A DNA stretch of 64,000 nt from Triatoma infestans (lineage: Eukaryota; Arthropoda; Insecta; Hemiptera; Reduviidae): the NCBI GenBank assembly GCA_011037195.1, contig JAAEAF010014545.1, positions 1 through 64,000 of the forward strand, in the 5' to 3' direction. Every line of letters begins with the position of its first letter. Within the stretch, counting starts at the first letter, position 1. The translations under genes were made by a program, and so were the position numbers. Under the pieces are notes generated by a model, which ran no database searches, had not been told where the DNA came from, and saw only the letters and a program-made list of their open reading frames with translations. Below, piece by piece: positions 32,788-44,713 of this stretch.

Positions 32788-34260
32788 ATGGCCCCAAAAA
32801 AGCGTCTCCCCTCCGGGACGCCTTCTATTTCAGCAGCTGCCTTCGAACGCCAAAGTCGTCGAGCTAAGGCGTTTTTCCTCAGTCAGATTGATGAAATACT
32901 ATGCTACGCAAGGATAGCGCCATCACGCCCGAGTTCGCACTTGTTCGCCAAGACCTCTTGGCAAAGGAATTCCAGTCTTTCCTAGAGGTTGTTGACCCAC
33001 TTGATCATGCGGATAAGCTTCCAGACGGCCTCTCCGAGGAGGCTTTTGAGGACAGATGCCAAGAGATTCGCCTTATTTATTTCCGCATCCAGCAAATCCT
33101 CGGCGAGGCCCGTCCTCAGGTACCAACCGCGACTGTTTCCGCCCGCACCGCTTCCTCCAACCCTCTTCCTTACCCGCGCCTTCCCACATTTTCCGGCGAC
33201 ATCTGAGCCTGAGGTGCATTCAGGGATTTGTTCAAATCCCTAGTTATAGACCAGCCAGAGGGCTCCCAGCGACTCCTCTATTTATTTGGATCCTTGGACG
33301 GCCCGGCCAGAGCCATCATCGCCAACATCCCACCGGAGGAGGGACAGTTTCCTCACGCATGGGGCGTCCTCTGCAGGACCTATGATAACCGCCGGCGATT
33401 TGACGAAACACTCCTGACCCGGTTATTGGAAACCCCCTCGCGTGGTGCTCCGTTGTCCGCCGAATATATCGAGCGGCTCTTGGCCGGTCCGGTCGAGGCT
33501 GCTTTTAAAGTTGTCGCGCCGGACCTGGCGCCCTTTCTAGTTTTTTCGTTACTCGCCAGACATTTAGACCCTCCAAGCAAGGAGGCCTTTGAAGAGAGGC
33601 ACATTGACTGGGAATTCCCGACGGTGTCCCTGCTCAAGGGATTTCTGCTACAACGACTTCACGCCTTACAGCTCTCTCCCGCGCCTCCTTCTCGTTCCAC
33701 ACCACCCCGACGGCTCTCGCCCGTCTTATCCCACCGCGTCACGCCACACGCCTCCGGTCATCTCCTCTCGAGGCTCCCCTACTTCCGCTTCTTCTTACCG
33801 AAAATCTCCCCCTCCTTCCGAATGTAGTTATTGCCACCAACCTGACCATACTATCCGCCAGTGCAAGGATTTCAAAGCCATGCCAGTTACTTCGCGGCGG
33901 ACCTTCGTATCTGCCGGAACTGCTTGTCCGGCGGCCATCTTCACGATCACTGTCGCTCCGAGCACTCATGCCATATGTGCCACCGTCGCCACCATACCAT
34001 CTTGCATCTGCCGTCTCAGCGTGCGCAGCCTCCAAACCCATCTTCGCACCAGTCATCCACCAGCCCTCGGTCATCGCCTCCCCCTTCGCCGCCTCCTTCT
34101 CATCCGGAACCTGAACGTGCCGTTACTCCCCTGCCTGCCCGGTGGGCTGACTGTCCGTCGCCCCCGCCTCTCATTGAACCCCGGAGTCGCCAACCTTCTC
34201 CCCTCACTCGCGGACGCGTTCGCGCTAGGCGTCGCTCCGACTCGCCTACCCTGAAATGTT
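32788..34260 (+). pseudogene. BEL/Pao gag region
   Basis: Starts at ATG 32788; frame changes near 32900. Family blocks are 'YPRLPTFSGD', then after two stop codons (about 33205-33213) 'AFRDLFKSLV', 'LFGSLDGPARAIIANIP', 'AWGVLCRTYDN', and downstream zinc knuckles 'CSYCHQPDHTIRQC' and, in another frame, 'CRNCLSGGHLHDHC' and 'CHMCHRRHH'. Structural protein of the particle; broken here. Confidence 0.75.
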
Positions 34261-34850
34261 GACGGTCGCTCTCCCTGAACGCCGCAATCCGCTCGTCTTC
34301 ACCCACATACTTATGCTCACTGCACGCATTCATTTAGAAAACCCGCCTTATTATGTCATCGCCCGCGCCCTTATTGATTCCAGGAGTCACGTGACAATCA
34401 TTACCCGTGCCTGCACTCAGCGCCTTCATCTACCGCTCCAGTCGGCCGAATCCAACATATACACTCTGGGGTCCAACACCTCCACCCGCTCGCACTACCG
34501 CGCCACCGTGTTCATGTGGCATCGCGGTGACCCCCCCCCCCCGGCTCTCCATCCCAGTGCTGGTGTTGGACAGCATCTTCCCCCTACACCCTGCAGTGCC
34601 CTTCCGGACAACTGAGCACGTCTTGCCCACGTCCGGTTGGTTGATAGTAGGTTTAATAAACCTGTTAGTATCGACATTCTTCTCGGGAATGATGTTCTTC
34701 CACATCTTTTCCTTCCGGGCACTCTGCCGCCCACCTTGCGCACCCCGACCGCCTTTCGCACCACTCTCGGCTGGGTCCGTTACGGGCCTTATCGCCCTCT
34801 TCCGCACCCGAAACGAGTGCGATTTACCGCTTCACCCGCGACAATGAGCG
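34256..34850 (+). pseudogene. BEL/Pao protease region
   Basis: The frame beginning 34256 contains 'YYVIARALIDSRSHVTIIT', the flap-to-active-site part of the retropepsin-like domain. The residue after Asp-Ser is Arg, where the family has Gly, so the active-site triad is altered. After a frame change 34637 continues with 'VSIDILLGNDVLPHLFL' and 'FRTTLGWVRYG'. Confidence 0.65.
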
Positions 34851-35260
34851 CCCCCGCTCTCGCGCTCCACGTCAACGCCCTGCGCCACCACCTACAGTGG
34901 ACACGCCAACCTCTTCTGATTGTCCGTCGGAAGATACCAACGCCTCGCTTCCTGCAGTCCCGGAGACACCCGCTTCAATCGCCCTTCCTCCGTGTCTCCC
35001 TGCCCCTCTCGAGGTGAAGAGGAAGACCTAAATCAGATCGTCCGCCGCTTCTGGGAGGTCGATAGAGTACCCGAAAATGTACCTCTGACCACCGACGAAC
35101 ACGCCTGTGAGAGCATTTACTCGCGCTCTGTTCAGCGCTCCGCCAGTGGACGTTACATAGTCTCTCTTCCCCTTATTGATGTCAACCTCGGAATCTCCGT
35201 GACCGTTGCCACCCGCCAGTTCCTCCGGGTGACAACGAGACAATAAAAAGGCAGCAAGCC

Positions 35261-36346
35261 TTGGAGATGGCAGTGCTCTGCATATTGGAGAACACTGACC
35301 AGATCAAGGCAGATACGACGAAATTGTCTGTGTCGCCGCTTGAGGCCCGTAAGCCGGCAAGAGTAAGCAAAGGCGCAGGCGAAGTAAAGAATAAAGACAC
35401 CGCAGGACCGTCATCCGCAACGGCTATTTCCTATGCGGAAGCGGTGAATAAAGGAAGCCAGCCTGAGGGAAAGCAGGCTAAGACTAAGTCCAAGACAAAG
35501 TCAATAACAAAGCAGGAGAAAAAAAAAAAGCAGCCTGCAAAGAAGGCAGTGAAGCAGCCAGCCACTGCCAAAGAAAAAGCATGTGGTCCTGATCAGGCCA
35601 CAAGATGAGGCGGCAGTGCAGACTAGTGACCAAACGAAGAAATACTGAAGGGCAGTCTTAACCCTTCTGAGGAAGGCTGGCAGGTCGTATCCCTCCGACG
35701 AGCCAGAAATAAGGCACTCCTAGTTGAGACAGGAGGCCCGGAGCAAGCACAAGCCTTGCTAAACAACGAAAAGTTGAGGAACGCTGGTCTGCATGCTGAG
35801 CTACCTAAGAAGCGGCTTTTTAAAATGATAATCTTCGACGTGCCAAGCGATCTTGATGAGAAATTTATCAAAACCTTATACGAACAAAATTTTGGATCGG
35901 TATTGCCGAAAACTGAGTTCCAGGACTCCTTCCGAGTGTTGGCTAAGACAGGTAAGAGCAAGAACGGTTTGCAAAATTGGGTAGTAGAAGTCACGCCAAA
36001 GATGCGTGAACTTCTAAAGAAGGGAACCCTGAGTCGTGACAGGGTTTATATAGAGTGGAGTCGTTGTAAGGTGATGGATCACAATCAGGCGTCACGCTGT
36101 TACAAGTGTCAAACATATGGGCATGTGGCAAAGTACTGCAAGGAGAGAAATCTCACTTGCGGACACTGTGCCACGAAAGGACATAGTTACGATAAATGCC
36201 CAAGCAAAGCCGAAGCCCCGGCATGTGCCGCCTGTAAGGAGTTCCGTAAGCCACACAACCACTCTGTGAAGAGCACGAAATGCCCAGCATACCAGATTGG
36301 TTTAGACCGCCAACTGGCCAACACAGACTATGGCAGAAGTCCATAA
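35261..36346 (+). pseudogene. R1-like LINE ORF1 (gag-like, three zinc knuckles)
   Basis: Lys/Ala-rich N-terminal half (35261-35608), broken by a stop at 35606 and restored in the same frame from about 35655. The second half (continuous frame 35756-36346) ends in 'CYKCQTYGHVAKYC', 'CGHCATKGHSYDKC' and a third C-x2-C...H...C motif, the usual arrangement of LINE ORF1 nucleocapsid-like proteins. Binds element RNA. The N-terminal boundary is uncertain. Confidence 0.75.
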
Positions 36347-38498
36347 TAACAGGGCAACTGGCCTGAGAGTGTTGCAGCTAAATGCGCAACGCTCAAAAAC
36401 AGTAATGGCAGAAGCACGAGAACTCATTTACTCTAGGGGCATAGATGTTGCACTAATCCAGGAGCCCTACACGTTCAAAGCGAGCGTTAAGGGTCTGGGA
36501 TTGCAGCATCGTATCATTCACGCTTCGTGCGACGGATGGATTTGGACTGCAGTGGGGGTGTGCAATCCAGACATCACTCTATTGCGTCTTCCTCAGTACA
36601 GCACCAGACATTGTACCTGCGTGCTTTTAACTGCGGCAAATGGCGTTGAGTTGATGCTGGTGAGCTTGTATTGCCAACCGTCATGCGACACAACGCCATC
36701 TATAGCTCATTTAAGTCGGCTCATAAGAAAAAACAGGGGCAAAAAGATAATTGTGGACGCTGACATAAATGCATGGTCACCCATGTGGCACGATGACGCA
36801 CTGGACGATAGAGGCAGACACTTCGAGGAGTGCTTTGTCGCTAATGATCTGTGTGTTGTCAACGTGCCTGAACATAAGAAAACGTTTGCTGCTAATGGGA
36901 ACTGCGCGGAGCACAACCTTGATATAACCTTTTGTACAGCCTCGGCTGTTGGCAGGGTGCACGGTTGGAGGGTGGTAGACTGGGTAACTGGTGATCACAG
37001 GGCGATACTTTTCGAAGTTGCCTGGGACACCAGGCCATGTGCCACCTTCTAGGGTCTAGAAAGATTCTCAGTCAAATGTGTTGACTGGGAAAGATATAAG
37101 ACACTCCTTCAGCGCAGAATTGATACGCTAAATGTCCAAGGGGATACCATTGATGGTGTCGATATAGCGGTCACAGAGCTGACTGAGGCAATAGTTGGCA
37201 CAAGTGGGGAAGTGCTTAAGAAAATACCCACAAGTCGCACACGCCGTGTTCCTTGGTGGACACGGGAAATGACTGTGGCCAAAAAAGACGTTGCTAGGAA
37301 GCGGAGAAGATACCAACGGGAACATAACGATGAATCCCGTCAAAGATACATAAATGAGTATCGAAGTGCTCGAAAAAGATACAAAAAGATAGTGCATCGG
37401 GCCAAGACTTCTAGCTTGCGGGAGTTCGTGGAGTCAGAAGGCAATAATGATCCGTGGGGCATTATATACAAGGTGCAAACAAGAAAAATTAGGACCGACC
37501 TGGTACTCGCTAGTCTAAATATAGACGGAGTGCCGGGTGCTGGGTCCTGGCAGAGATCGACGGAGCATTTATTGAAAGTGCTTCTTCCTGAGGATTGTCC
37601 TTCGGACGACACTCAGTTGCAAAAAAGTCGTCGCGAAGCAGCATACGAGTCACCAGCTCTCACGGACTCCATCATAGAATTCGACATATATGATGTGAAG
37701 TATGTTATTGGCGAGATCAAAAATAAGAAGGCTCCTGGCATAGATATGATAAATGGGGAAATTGTCCGGAAGAATGAGGACGTATTAAGCCAATATCTGC
37801 TCGACCTTTTCAATGGATGTCTGAGATTGGGATACTTTCCCAGTCAATGGAAAACAGGGCTTGTAAAAGTTTTATATAAAGGATCAAACAAGCCCGTAAA
37901 TGATGCAAAGTCGTATCGATTGATACAACTCCTGCCCGTTTTTGGGAAACTGCTGGAGAAACTGATTATAATGAGATTAAAAAGCTTTATCAGTTTCAGT
38001 CCCAACCAGTATGGTTTTGTATCGGGAAGATCGACGACAGATGCTATTATGAAAATCCTCGAATTGGTCCGTGGCAGTGGGCAGAAGTACGTTCTCACAG
38101 TATTCCTGGACATAGCTGGGGCCTTCGATAATGTCTGGTGGCCGACTGTTTTGGAGTCACTTAGAAGACGAGATTGTCCATCGTGTCTTCTAAAACTTAT
38201 ACAAAGTTACCTAACCCAGAGGGTGGCGATGTTAGTGACTCAAGCCGGCGAGGTCTCACGACCAATAACCAAAGGTTGTCCGCAGGGCTCGGTAGTGGGC
38301 CCGTTTCTGTGGAACCTGGTGATGGAAGAGCTGTTAAAACAAACTGATAAATTGGATTACTGTGACTCGGTTGCATACGCTGACGACCTAGCAATAGCTG
38401 TCCATGGAGATTCTCGTAGGGAGATAGGAGCGTGCTTGTACGGCTGTGTCCCAAATAAAAAGATGGTGTCAAGGGGAAAAGCTGCAGATTTCGTTTGA
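36330..38498 (+). pseudogene. R1-like LINE ORF2: APE endonuclease and reverse transcriptase
   Basis: One frame, interrupted only by TAG at 37050-37052. Endonuclease (residues 1-235): 'LRVLQLNAQRSK', 'DVALIQEPY', 'VDADINAWSPMW', 'EHNLDITFC', 'TGDHRAILFEV'. RT (from about 37700): 'KKAPGIDMINGEI', 'YGFVSGRSTTDAI', 'TVFLDIAGAFDNVWW', 'PQGSVVGPFLWNLVMEELL', 'SVAYADDLAIAVHGD' with intact catalytic residues. A frameshift at about 38430 ends the frame. The remaining thumb is found at 38446-38697 and 38805-39113 in two other frames. Confidence 0.85.
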
Positions 38499-38804
38499 GA
38501 AGTCAAAAGTGATGCTCATGAAAGGCAAGCTTCATCCCAGTCGTCCACCTTGGATCCGGGTGGACGAACAAAGAATAGCTCACGTACCCAGTTTGAGTAT
38601 CTGGGCGTGCTCCTGGATTAGAAGCTTTCTTCTAAGCCCCATATTCAGCGAGTTGCCTCAAGATGTCTCAACTTGTACCAGGGGATCAAAAGAGTAGCCC
38701 GTGGAGAGTGGGGGCTGAAGACTGATGTGGCTCTGACTATCTATAAGGGCGTAATAGAGAGTGTCGCAATGTAGGCAGCTGCCTTTTGGGCCGACAAGCT
38801 GGAC

Positions 38805-39113
38805 GTGCAGTCGTACAGCGGCATTCTATTAAGAATGCAAAGAGCTATTTTATGCTCAGTGACTAGGGCCTATGCGACATCATCCACGGTCTCCTTACCG
38901 GTGGTCGCTGGAGTGTTGCCGCTCGATCTCCTAGCAGAGTTGAGGGCCCTACGATATAAGTACCAAAAAAGGGGCATGATCGTCTTTGATGGTCGGGAGT
39001 TGACTAGTCAGATGCCTTCTGCTCTCGTAAAGAAAACGATCCTAGAGTATGAGATAGGGAAGTGGCAAAGACGCTGGGATGAGGCAGTTGTTACACTAGA
39101 TTTTCTCCCTTAG
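38805..39113 (+). pseudogene. R1-like LINE ORF2 C-terminal remnant
   Basis: Reads 'GILLRMQRAILCSVTRAYAT' and 'VVAGVLPLDLLAELRALRYK', the thumb and connection typical of R1-group ORF2. It stops before the expected C-terminal zinc motif. Confidence 0.65.
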
Positions 39114-39281
39114 TGTATACATACTCAAGTGCTCCGGCTAGGCTACCGTGGAGACGGGCTGGGTTCATAGGGTTTTCCAAATGAATAAATAAAACTGTGC
39201 TGGAAAGGAATAATAGGGCAGAAATACCTGTATATAAAGAAAAAGAGAACCAAATAAATATAGGTAAAGAGAAAAGGAAAA

Positions 39282-39291
39282 TTGGGCGCCA
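39282..39291 (-). other. Gypsy primer-binding site
   Basis: TGGCGCCCAA on the minus strand directly follows the CA end of the LTR at 39292, the standard tRNA-primer site arrangement of Gypsy elements. Confidence 0.6.
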
Positions 39292-40301
39292 TGCTGTTTA
39301 AAAGTCAATTGTGCACAAAATAAATTGGGAAAGAAAAGAAATCAGAAAATTACTCACGGCAACAGCGAACCGTCGAGTGTATAGGTAATCAGTACACCGC
39401 TGTGCTGCTATCTCTGGTCAGAAATAAACACATCAGGGTAAAATGTAGCTACATACATATACGCATTTATTTCAAAGAACACTTTGTATATTCAAGTAAC
39501 TCCAGTCTACAATTTATAACAAAAAAAACTAACATATATCCTATTCCGGGCCCTGGAAATAGATAGAGATTAAAAAAAAATACCTCCACTTTTAAACGAG
39601 AAGAACTAATTACACAAAAAAAAAAATATATGAATTAAACTCAAAATTATGTTTCTTAAATTAAAATTAAATTTACACTAAATAAATAAACAGAAAAAAA
39701 ACTGTTCTACAATAAAATAAAAGTCTTCCAGTCTCAAAAAAAGTATATGAACGGAACTATTCACTTTATGTATCCACAATGAGGTAGCCGTCGGCTTATT
39801 ACCACTATTGTTCCTATTTAATTATTTAAATATAAGGTTTTATAAAAATACTTGCGGTGTCCAGATGGGTTATTCCTTTTTTTTTTTTCTTTCCTCGGCG
39901 TGACCAAATCCGTCTTCTTCCTGCGGTATCCGGGACGCCTTCCTCCTCCAGATGACCCGTCTGTCGGACAACACTGAGGAGAGCCGAAGGTGCTCTTAAA
40001 TATCCGGCAATTCCGTAAAAAAAAAAAGGGAATGCAAAATCCAGTACTCACTGAACGATGTGCTTAAGCCAAGCGGCGGCTACAAACTAACTGTTCTCTC
40101 GTGCATACGGACGCACGCACGTAGTTGAACCACAGTAATGTTTATACATTAGTCCAGAGTCTACTGTAATTCTTCTAATCTGGCCCGACATACAGCACAG
40201 CCGTACTATAATAATGAATTTAACATAAAATATATATATATATATATATTTTTTTCCAATTTAATTTTAAATTTAATGTAACCGTCTTTATGGCGGTTAC
40301 A
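39292..40301 (-). repeat. Gypsy-type LTR (1010 bp)
   Basis: On the minus strand it starts TGTAACCGCCATAAAG at 40301, next to a polypurine tract, and ends ...AACAGCA at 39292, next to a primer-binding site, giving TG...CA termini. It contains an AATAAA on the minus strand near 39470 and a GC-rich middle part (39880-39990). Finding both a polypurine tract and a primer-binding site on one LTR is unusual; see findings. Confidence 0.65.
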
Positions 40302-40316
40302 TCCCCCTCTTTCCTC
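40302..40316 (-). other. Gypsy polypurine tract
   Basis: GAGGAAAGAGGGGGA on the minus strand, immediately before the LTR start TGTAACC. Confidence 0.6.
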
Positions 40317-40389
40317 GGGGGGGGCGAAAAGGAGTAGGATCCAGGAGATGTTTAGGACAGGGATCCGGGGTAGGAAGGCATGGAAGAAT

Positions 40390-40555
40390 TATGGATCGGG
40401 AGAAGTCTCACTGTAGTTTCCCATCTTTCCCGAGTGAATACTTTGCTGGGTGTGGCTTTAAATCTTTGACATGCCAGATACCTAAATTCCTACCTTCCCG
40501 TCCTCTACCTCGGAGTCAAGACCCACAAATATATATCCAAATTAAATGGTCAATC
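40390..40555 (-). pseudogene. Gypsy pol C-terminus (integrase tail)
   Basis: The minus strand ends 'IWHVKDLKPHPAKYSL' then 'GKDGKLQ' and a stop, the conserved HVxDLKP tail at the end of Gypsy integrase, about 90 bases before the polypurine tract. Truncated at about 40555 by a plus-strand LINE. Confidence 0.55.
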
Positions 40556-43150
40556 ACTCGAAAAGAAGGTGCCATTGACCTATAAAAACAAACTGCTGGT
40601 TTCCGAATTAGATGTCGCCGAAGCATTCAAAATGCACTATTCGCAAGTTAGCAATTTTTAACCTCGCTATCGTATTTAAAAACTAGATATTGAACCTCCA
40701 CCTACTGTGCTGGATCAACAAGAAGCATATCTTTTCAATGCACCTTTTACTTCTTGGGAGCTCAACCACACCCTGGATTATAGTCCCAAGGGGAAGAGGG
40801 CAGGACTGGACGGCATCCTGCCTGAACTTCTCGCCAACCCTGGAGAAAAACGAAAGTGGTGATGTTAAGTTTTATAAACTTGACTTGGTCCAGAGGCAAA
40901 CCTGACCTACGGAAAAGGCTGGGAACATACCTATACTTAAAAAAGATAAGTCGGCAGACAAAATTGAAAGCTATCACCCTATAGCGTTAACCAGTGTCTT
41001 CTACAAAACCGCAGAGCGGATGATCATGAAACGTTTAAAAATGTACATTGAAATGAAGAGTCTGATCTCCGGCCGTCAGGCTGGTTTCAGGAAAAACTAT
41101 GGACCAAGTAGTATGTTTCTCTCAGGAAGTCAAAGACGTTTCCACCAGAAGCAACACACACTAGCTGTCTTAGACACACACACTAGCTGGACTTTAAGAT
41201 CGCGTTCGATAGAGTTTGGAGAGATAAGCTGCTTGAGAAAATTATAAATTTGCTAATAACTGGAAATTTGTACCGAGGGATCAAATCCTTCCTGAGCCAA
41301 CGTTTCTTAAAAGTGAAGTATGGTTCTGCCACGTCTAAATTTAAACAAACACGGCAGGGGGTTACCCAACCCCTGTGAGTCGCCCAACTCTCTTCAATAT
41401 ATTAATAAATGACTTAACAAGCTCACTCACTTACAAACTACGTGGCTTGAATGCACTCCTTTATGCTACAATGTCAACGGGCAACAATGTCAAGTCACTA
41501 GAGGGCAACGGGCAACAATGTCAAGTCACTAGAATTACATATTAACCGATCTCTCGAACTACTGAAAGAGTGGGCTGATAACAATGAAATGGTGGTTCAT
41601 CCCGAAAAGATCCTTTTTCAATTTTTCACCCTATCGACCAAAAATTATGAATTGAGCCTCAGGTATAACGGGCAGGAGCTTACCAGAACTGAAGCAACAA
41701 CCTACTTGGGAATAACGCTTGATTCAAAGCTCAGCTGGAATTCGCAAGTGCAGAACAGTGTGGATCGCGGAACTAAGCGTATGGCACCCCTGAAACGTCT
41801 TACCGGCACCACATGGGGATGTGCTGAGTACACCCTACAAGACCTATGAGGGACCATCCAGGGAGTATGGCAGAGAAGCTATAGTAACAGCTAGCAATAC
41901 AACACTTCAGAGGATCGACAGGGTCCAGAACAGTGCTCTGCGGGTAATCACTGGAGGACCTAAATCAACTCAGATTGTGGCCATGGAGTTACAAACTGGT
42001 ATTGCCTTCCTCCATGTAAGAAGACTTTCGCTGCACTGACACATTATGAAAGGTTAAGGCGACTAGATGATCCCTTTTGGAACCTTTATGTACCAGCCTC
42101 AGGAAGATTGGTCACACAGACATGTTTTATAAACAGGATAAAGTCCCTCCAAGGGAATACAACCTCCAGCTGGACCGTAGGCAAATGTTTCTATCCTCCT
42201 ATCAGGCGCTATCTGATTTAGAACTGGCACCAGCAGTCCTGTAACTAATGGGGAGACTAAGTCTACGTCATTAGGGATGGAACTCAGGGCGGCGGCCTTG
42301 GAGACATTAGTTAGCAGATACCCATCAGAAAGTTGGCTGCATGTATTTACAGATCGGTCCTCACAGCCCGACCGTAGCAGTGCTGGTGCGGGTGTTTATT
42401 GCGAATTATTTCAGAGCTACCAGCCAGTCGGACGTGCGTGCACGAATTTTGACGGCGAAATTGCTGCAATAAAGCTCGCTCTTGAAAATATTGAACGACT
42501 CACACCAAGAAATATTGTCATCCTGGTGGACTCGCAAGCTGCCATTATCGCTCTGACAAATTAAGGAACTGCGAGCCCAACAACATACTTAGCTACCGGA
42601 AAATGATTAGTCAGTTACTAAAAAGGCGGTTTAGATTATACTCCAATGGGTCCCAAGCCATTGTCTGCTCGGCTGGCTGTAAATGAAAAAGCTGATTAGC
42701 TAGCTAAGCTCGGCGCACGGTCATCGCAGCCAGAGCCCCCACTTAATATTCGTGCGGCCCGTTTTCTGATTTGGTCCACATGGAATCGCAAACAACATGA
42801 TCTTCATCGAGAGGCAGTACTTGGAAAGAGATAAAGGCCCTCTGCAGGCGTGAGGGCCGCTTAGATAGTGATCTGCCTCGGAGAATCAACGTGGCCGGTT
42901 TTCGACTGCTAACTGGCCACGACTGCTTACAACATCATCAGTGGCGAATAGGAGTAGTGGAAGACCGCGATCCAACTTGCCCTCTATGTAGTCTGGGGGA
43001 GGACTTGACTGAGATGTACTGCCCTGCAATGTGCTCGCGATGATCTGGGCATTAACGCGCAGCCAGGTATAACCCAAATGGCTGCTCTCTATTAGACTGC
43101 TCGCCAACAAATGGCTCAATGCCAATAAAAATCGGCGTTGGAGAAAAAAA
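40555..43150 (+). mobile_element. LINE with RNase H, decayed
   Basis: Starts in the RT linker ('NKLLVSELDVAEAFKMHYS') and continues with 'PKGKRAGLDGILPELLANPG', 'SGWFQEK'-type block, 'KIAFDRVWRDKLLEKIINLL', thumb ('TYLGITLDSKLSWNSQV' near 41700), an RNase H domain (42277-42564) and a C-terminal 'CPLCSLGEDL' zinc motif near 42985. It ends in an A run at 43144-43152. Many frameshifts; the YxDD box is lost (around 41460 a short tandem duplication of GGGCAACAATGTCAAGTCAC sits there). Confidence 0.7.
42277..42564 (+). pseudogene. LINE RNase H domain
   Basis: Frame of 95 codons: 'WLHVFTDRSSQPDRSSAGAG' (catalytic Asp; the usual Gly after it is Arg), 'DGEIAAIKLALENI' (Glu) and 'NIVILVDSQAAIIAL' (Asp). 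A stop removes the last catalytic region. Confidence 0.7.
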
Positions 43151-43151
43151 A

Positions 43152-43760
43152 ATGTGTAAATTGTGGAAGTGTTAATCATACAGCATAAACAGTTGTGCTG
43201 TAGCATACAAACATGATTTGTGCCCTCGCTTTAAAAACGAAAAAACTATTAAATAGATAATGGCTGAAAATAAGCTAACTTACACGGAGGCTAGGATCTT
43301 TTTTGAAAATAATAATTCGTTTTCAGCACTAGCTGGTAAAGATGTACCTACGCTTGATGACCTGAAAGGAAGCGTATTTATTCCACTAATAGATAAAACA
43401 TCTAATCCCAACAGACAATATGCCTTTACTATAACCGTGAAAAGGGCCACAAAGAGAATCAGAAAAGATTCTCCGAATTATGTCCAAAAAGAAAATAATA
43501 ATCACTTATTCGGTCAGGGAATGGAGAAAAATGTACTAGGTGGTTTGATTCAACAAAATCCCTACAAACATACGGAAACTCAGAAGGTTCTTAAACCTCT
43601 GAGTGCTAAAACGATTTGGAAATTATGCAGGAAGCGATGAACTCTAAGATAAAGAGTATAAATTCAGATGAATTAAAAGTTATGCCGGAAGAAAAATTAA
43701 AATCCATAATCAAAGACTGACTAAAAAATTTAAATAGAGCGATGTAAGAGAAAAAAAAGT
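43152..43760 (+). pseudogene. I-clade LINE ORF1, C-terminal piece
   Basis: Starts with a zinc knuckle 'CVNCGSVNHTA', then a frame change, then a 126-codon frame (43260-43640) beginning 'MAENKLTYTEARIFFENNNS', the typical region after the knuckles in I-clade ORF1. It follows on from the ORF1 piece that ends at 31290. Confidence 0.6.
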
Positions 43761-44066
43761 GAGAAATTCTTATATTTAAAAATACTTTCATTCTTTATAA
43801 TATTGCACTTACTAGTAACACACTAGTAAATACTATTTGTATATATGTACATATCTAAGTAATTAATTATATTATCTGTACAAATGTCTGTTTTTAAGTT
43901 AGGCATGATTAGGTGTGTGTGTTTGTAGGCGTGTGTGCGCGCGCGCATATGTGCGTGCGTTATGTATATAGGTACGAATGGAAATGAAGTATGAGTGTAT
44001 ATAGTGAAAATAGTGAAAAAATTAGCTAATGTTAGGTGTAAATATTATTTTTTTTACAGTGTATAT
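43761..44066. other. LINE inter-ORF sequence with TG/CG microsatellite
   Basis: No gene. A GTGTGTGCGCGCGCG-type tract lies at 43913-43960. It is probably the spacer between ORF1 and ORF2 of the I-clade element, up to the RTE insertion point. Confidence 0.4.
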
Positions 44067-44101
44067 ACTTAATTTATTTTATTTTATTTTTGTTTTTAGC
44101 A

Positions 44102-44632
44102 CTATAGCCCTTGCAGGGCCTTGGCTTCCTTAATAATTTTGCTCCAGACCTCTCTATCCTTGGCCTTCTCCCTCCACCTTCTCACTCCGAGCATTCTTAT
44201 CCCGGCCTCCACATCGTCAGTCCATCTCTTCCTGGGCCTTCCCACTTTTCTTCTTCCTGTCGGTTTGTCCTCATATAGTCTTTTCACGATGCGATTTCTT
44301 TCCATTCTTATAAGATGTCCCATCCACTCCAGTCTTCGCGCTTTTATTTCATTTAAAATGTTGGGGGATGCGTACAGCCTTGCTAATTCCTCATTACTCC
44401 TAATTTTCCAATTCCCGTTAACCAGGGTTGGACCAAAGATTTTCCTTAGAACTTTCCTTTCCCAAACTAGGAGTAGTTTAGCATCACTTTCCGTGATAAT
44501 CCACGTCTCACACCCATACATTACCACTGGTCGGACAACCGTCTTATAAATACGAATCTTATTTTTTTTGGAGATCGCACGTTCCTTGAAAACCTTTTGT
44601 AACGCAAACAGGCATCTATTACTTGAGGCCAA
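44102..44632 (-). pseudogene. RTE ORF2 C-terminal region
   Basis: 176-codon frame: 'YKTVVRPVVMYGCETWIITE', 'WERKVLRKIFGP', 'RLEWMGHLIRMERNRIVKRL', 'GRPRKRWTDDVE'. This is the standard C-terminal signature of RTE-clade ORF2, ending 'KEAKALQGL' at the stop codon. The natural end of the protein. Confidence 0.85.
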
Positions 44633-44713
44633 CCTATCTTTTATCTTTTTTTTTTTACATCTCCAAGTATGATGCAGCCTAAGTATTCAAATTGCCTGAC
44701 GTTTTCGAAGGAC

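Larger units (their letters stand above)
32110..35240 (+). mobile_element. BEL/Pao LTR retrotransposon, truncated by LINE insertion
   Basis: GC-rich compared with its surroundings. 32110-32700 is a pyrimidine-rich leader that probably contains the 5' LTR; the boundary is not provable without a second copy. Then gag (32788-34260), an aspartic protease region (34256-34850) and the first RT residues (34990-35240), where an R1-like LINE interrupts it. Frameshifts, two nonsense codons and loss of everything after the RT start make it defective. No 3' LTR is seen in the window. Confidence 0.75.
35230..39195 (+). mobile_element. R1-like LINE inserted in the BEL/Pao element
   Basis: ORF1 (about 35245-36346) and ORF2 (36330 to about 39113) overlap by 17 bases in different frames, as in R1-group elements. 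The 3' end is an AATAAATAAA-type tail near 39185. Defects are few: two frame breaks in ORF1 near 35606-35650, one in-frame TAG in ORF2 (37050), a frameshift near 38430 and further damage beyond. It is younger than the BEL element it disrupts. The 5' end may be truncated within ORF1. Confidence 0.8.

Noticed and set aside
34430..34807. Minus-strand GC-rich open frames in the BEL element
   Set aside because: These are shadows of the GC-rich plus-strand protease/RT region; composition opens all frames there.
44121..44549. Plus-strand frame of 142 codons
   Set aside because: It is antisense to the RTE C-terminal region, which explains its length.
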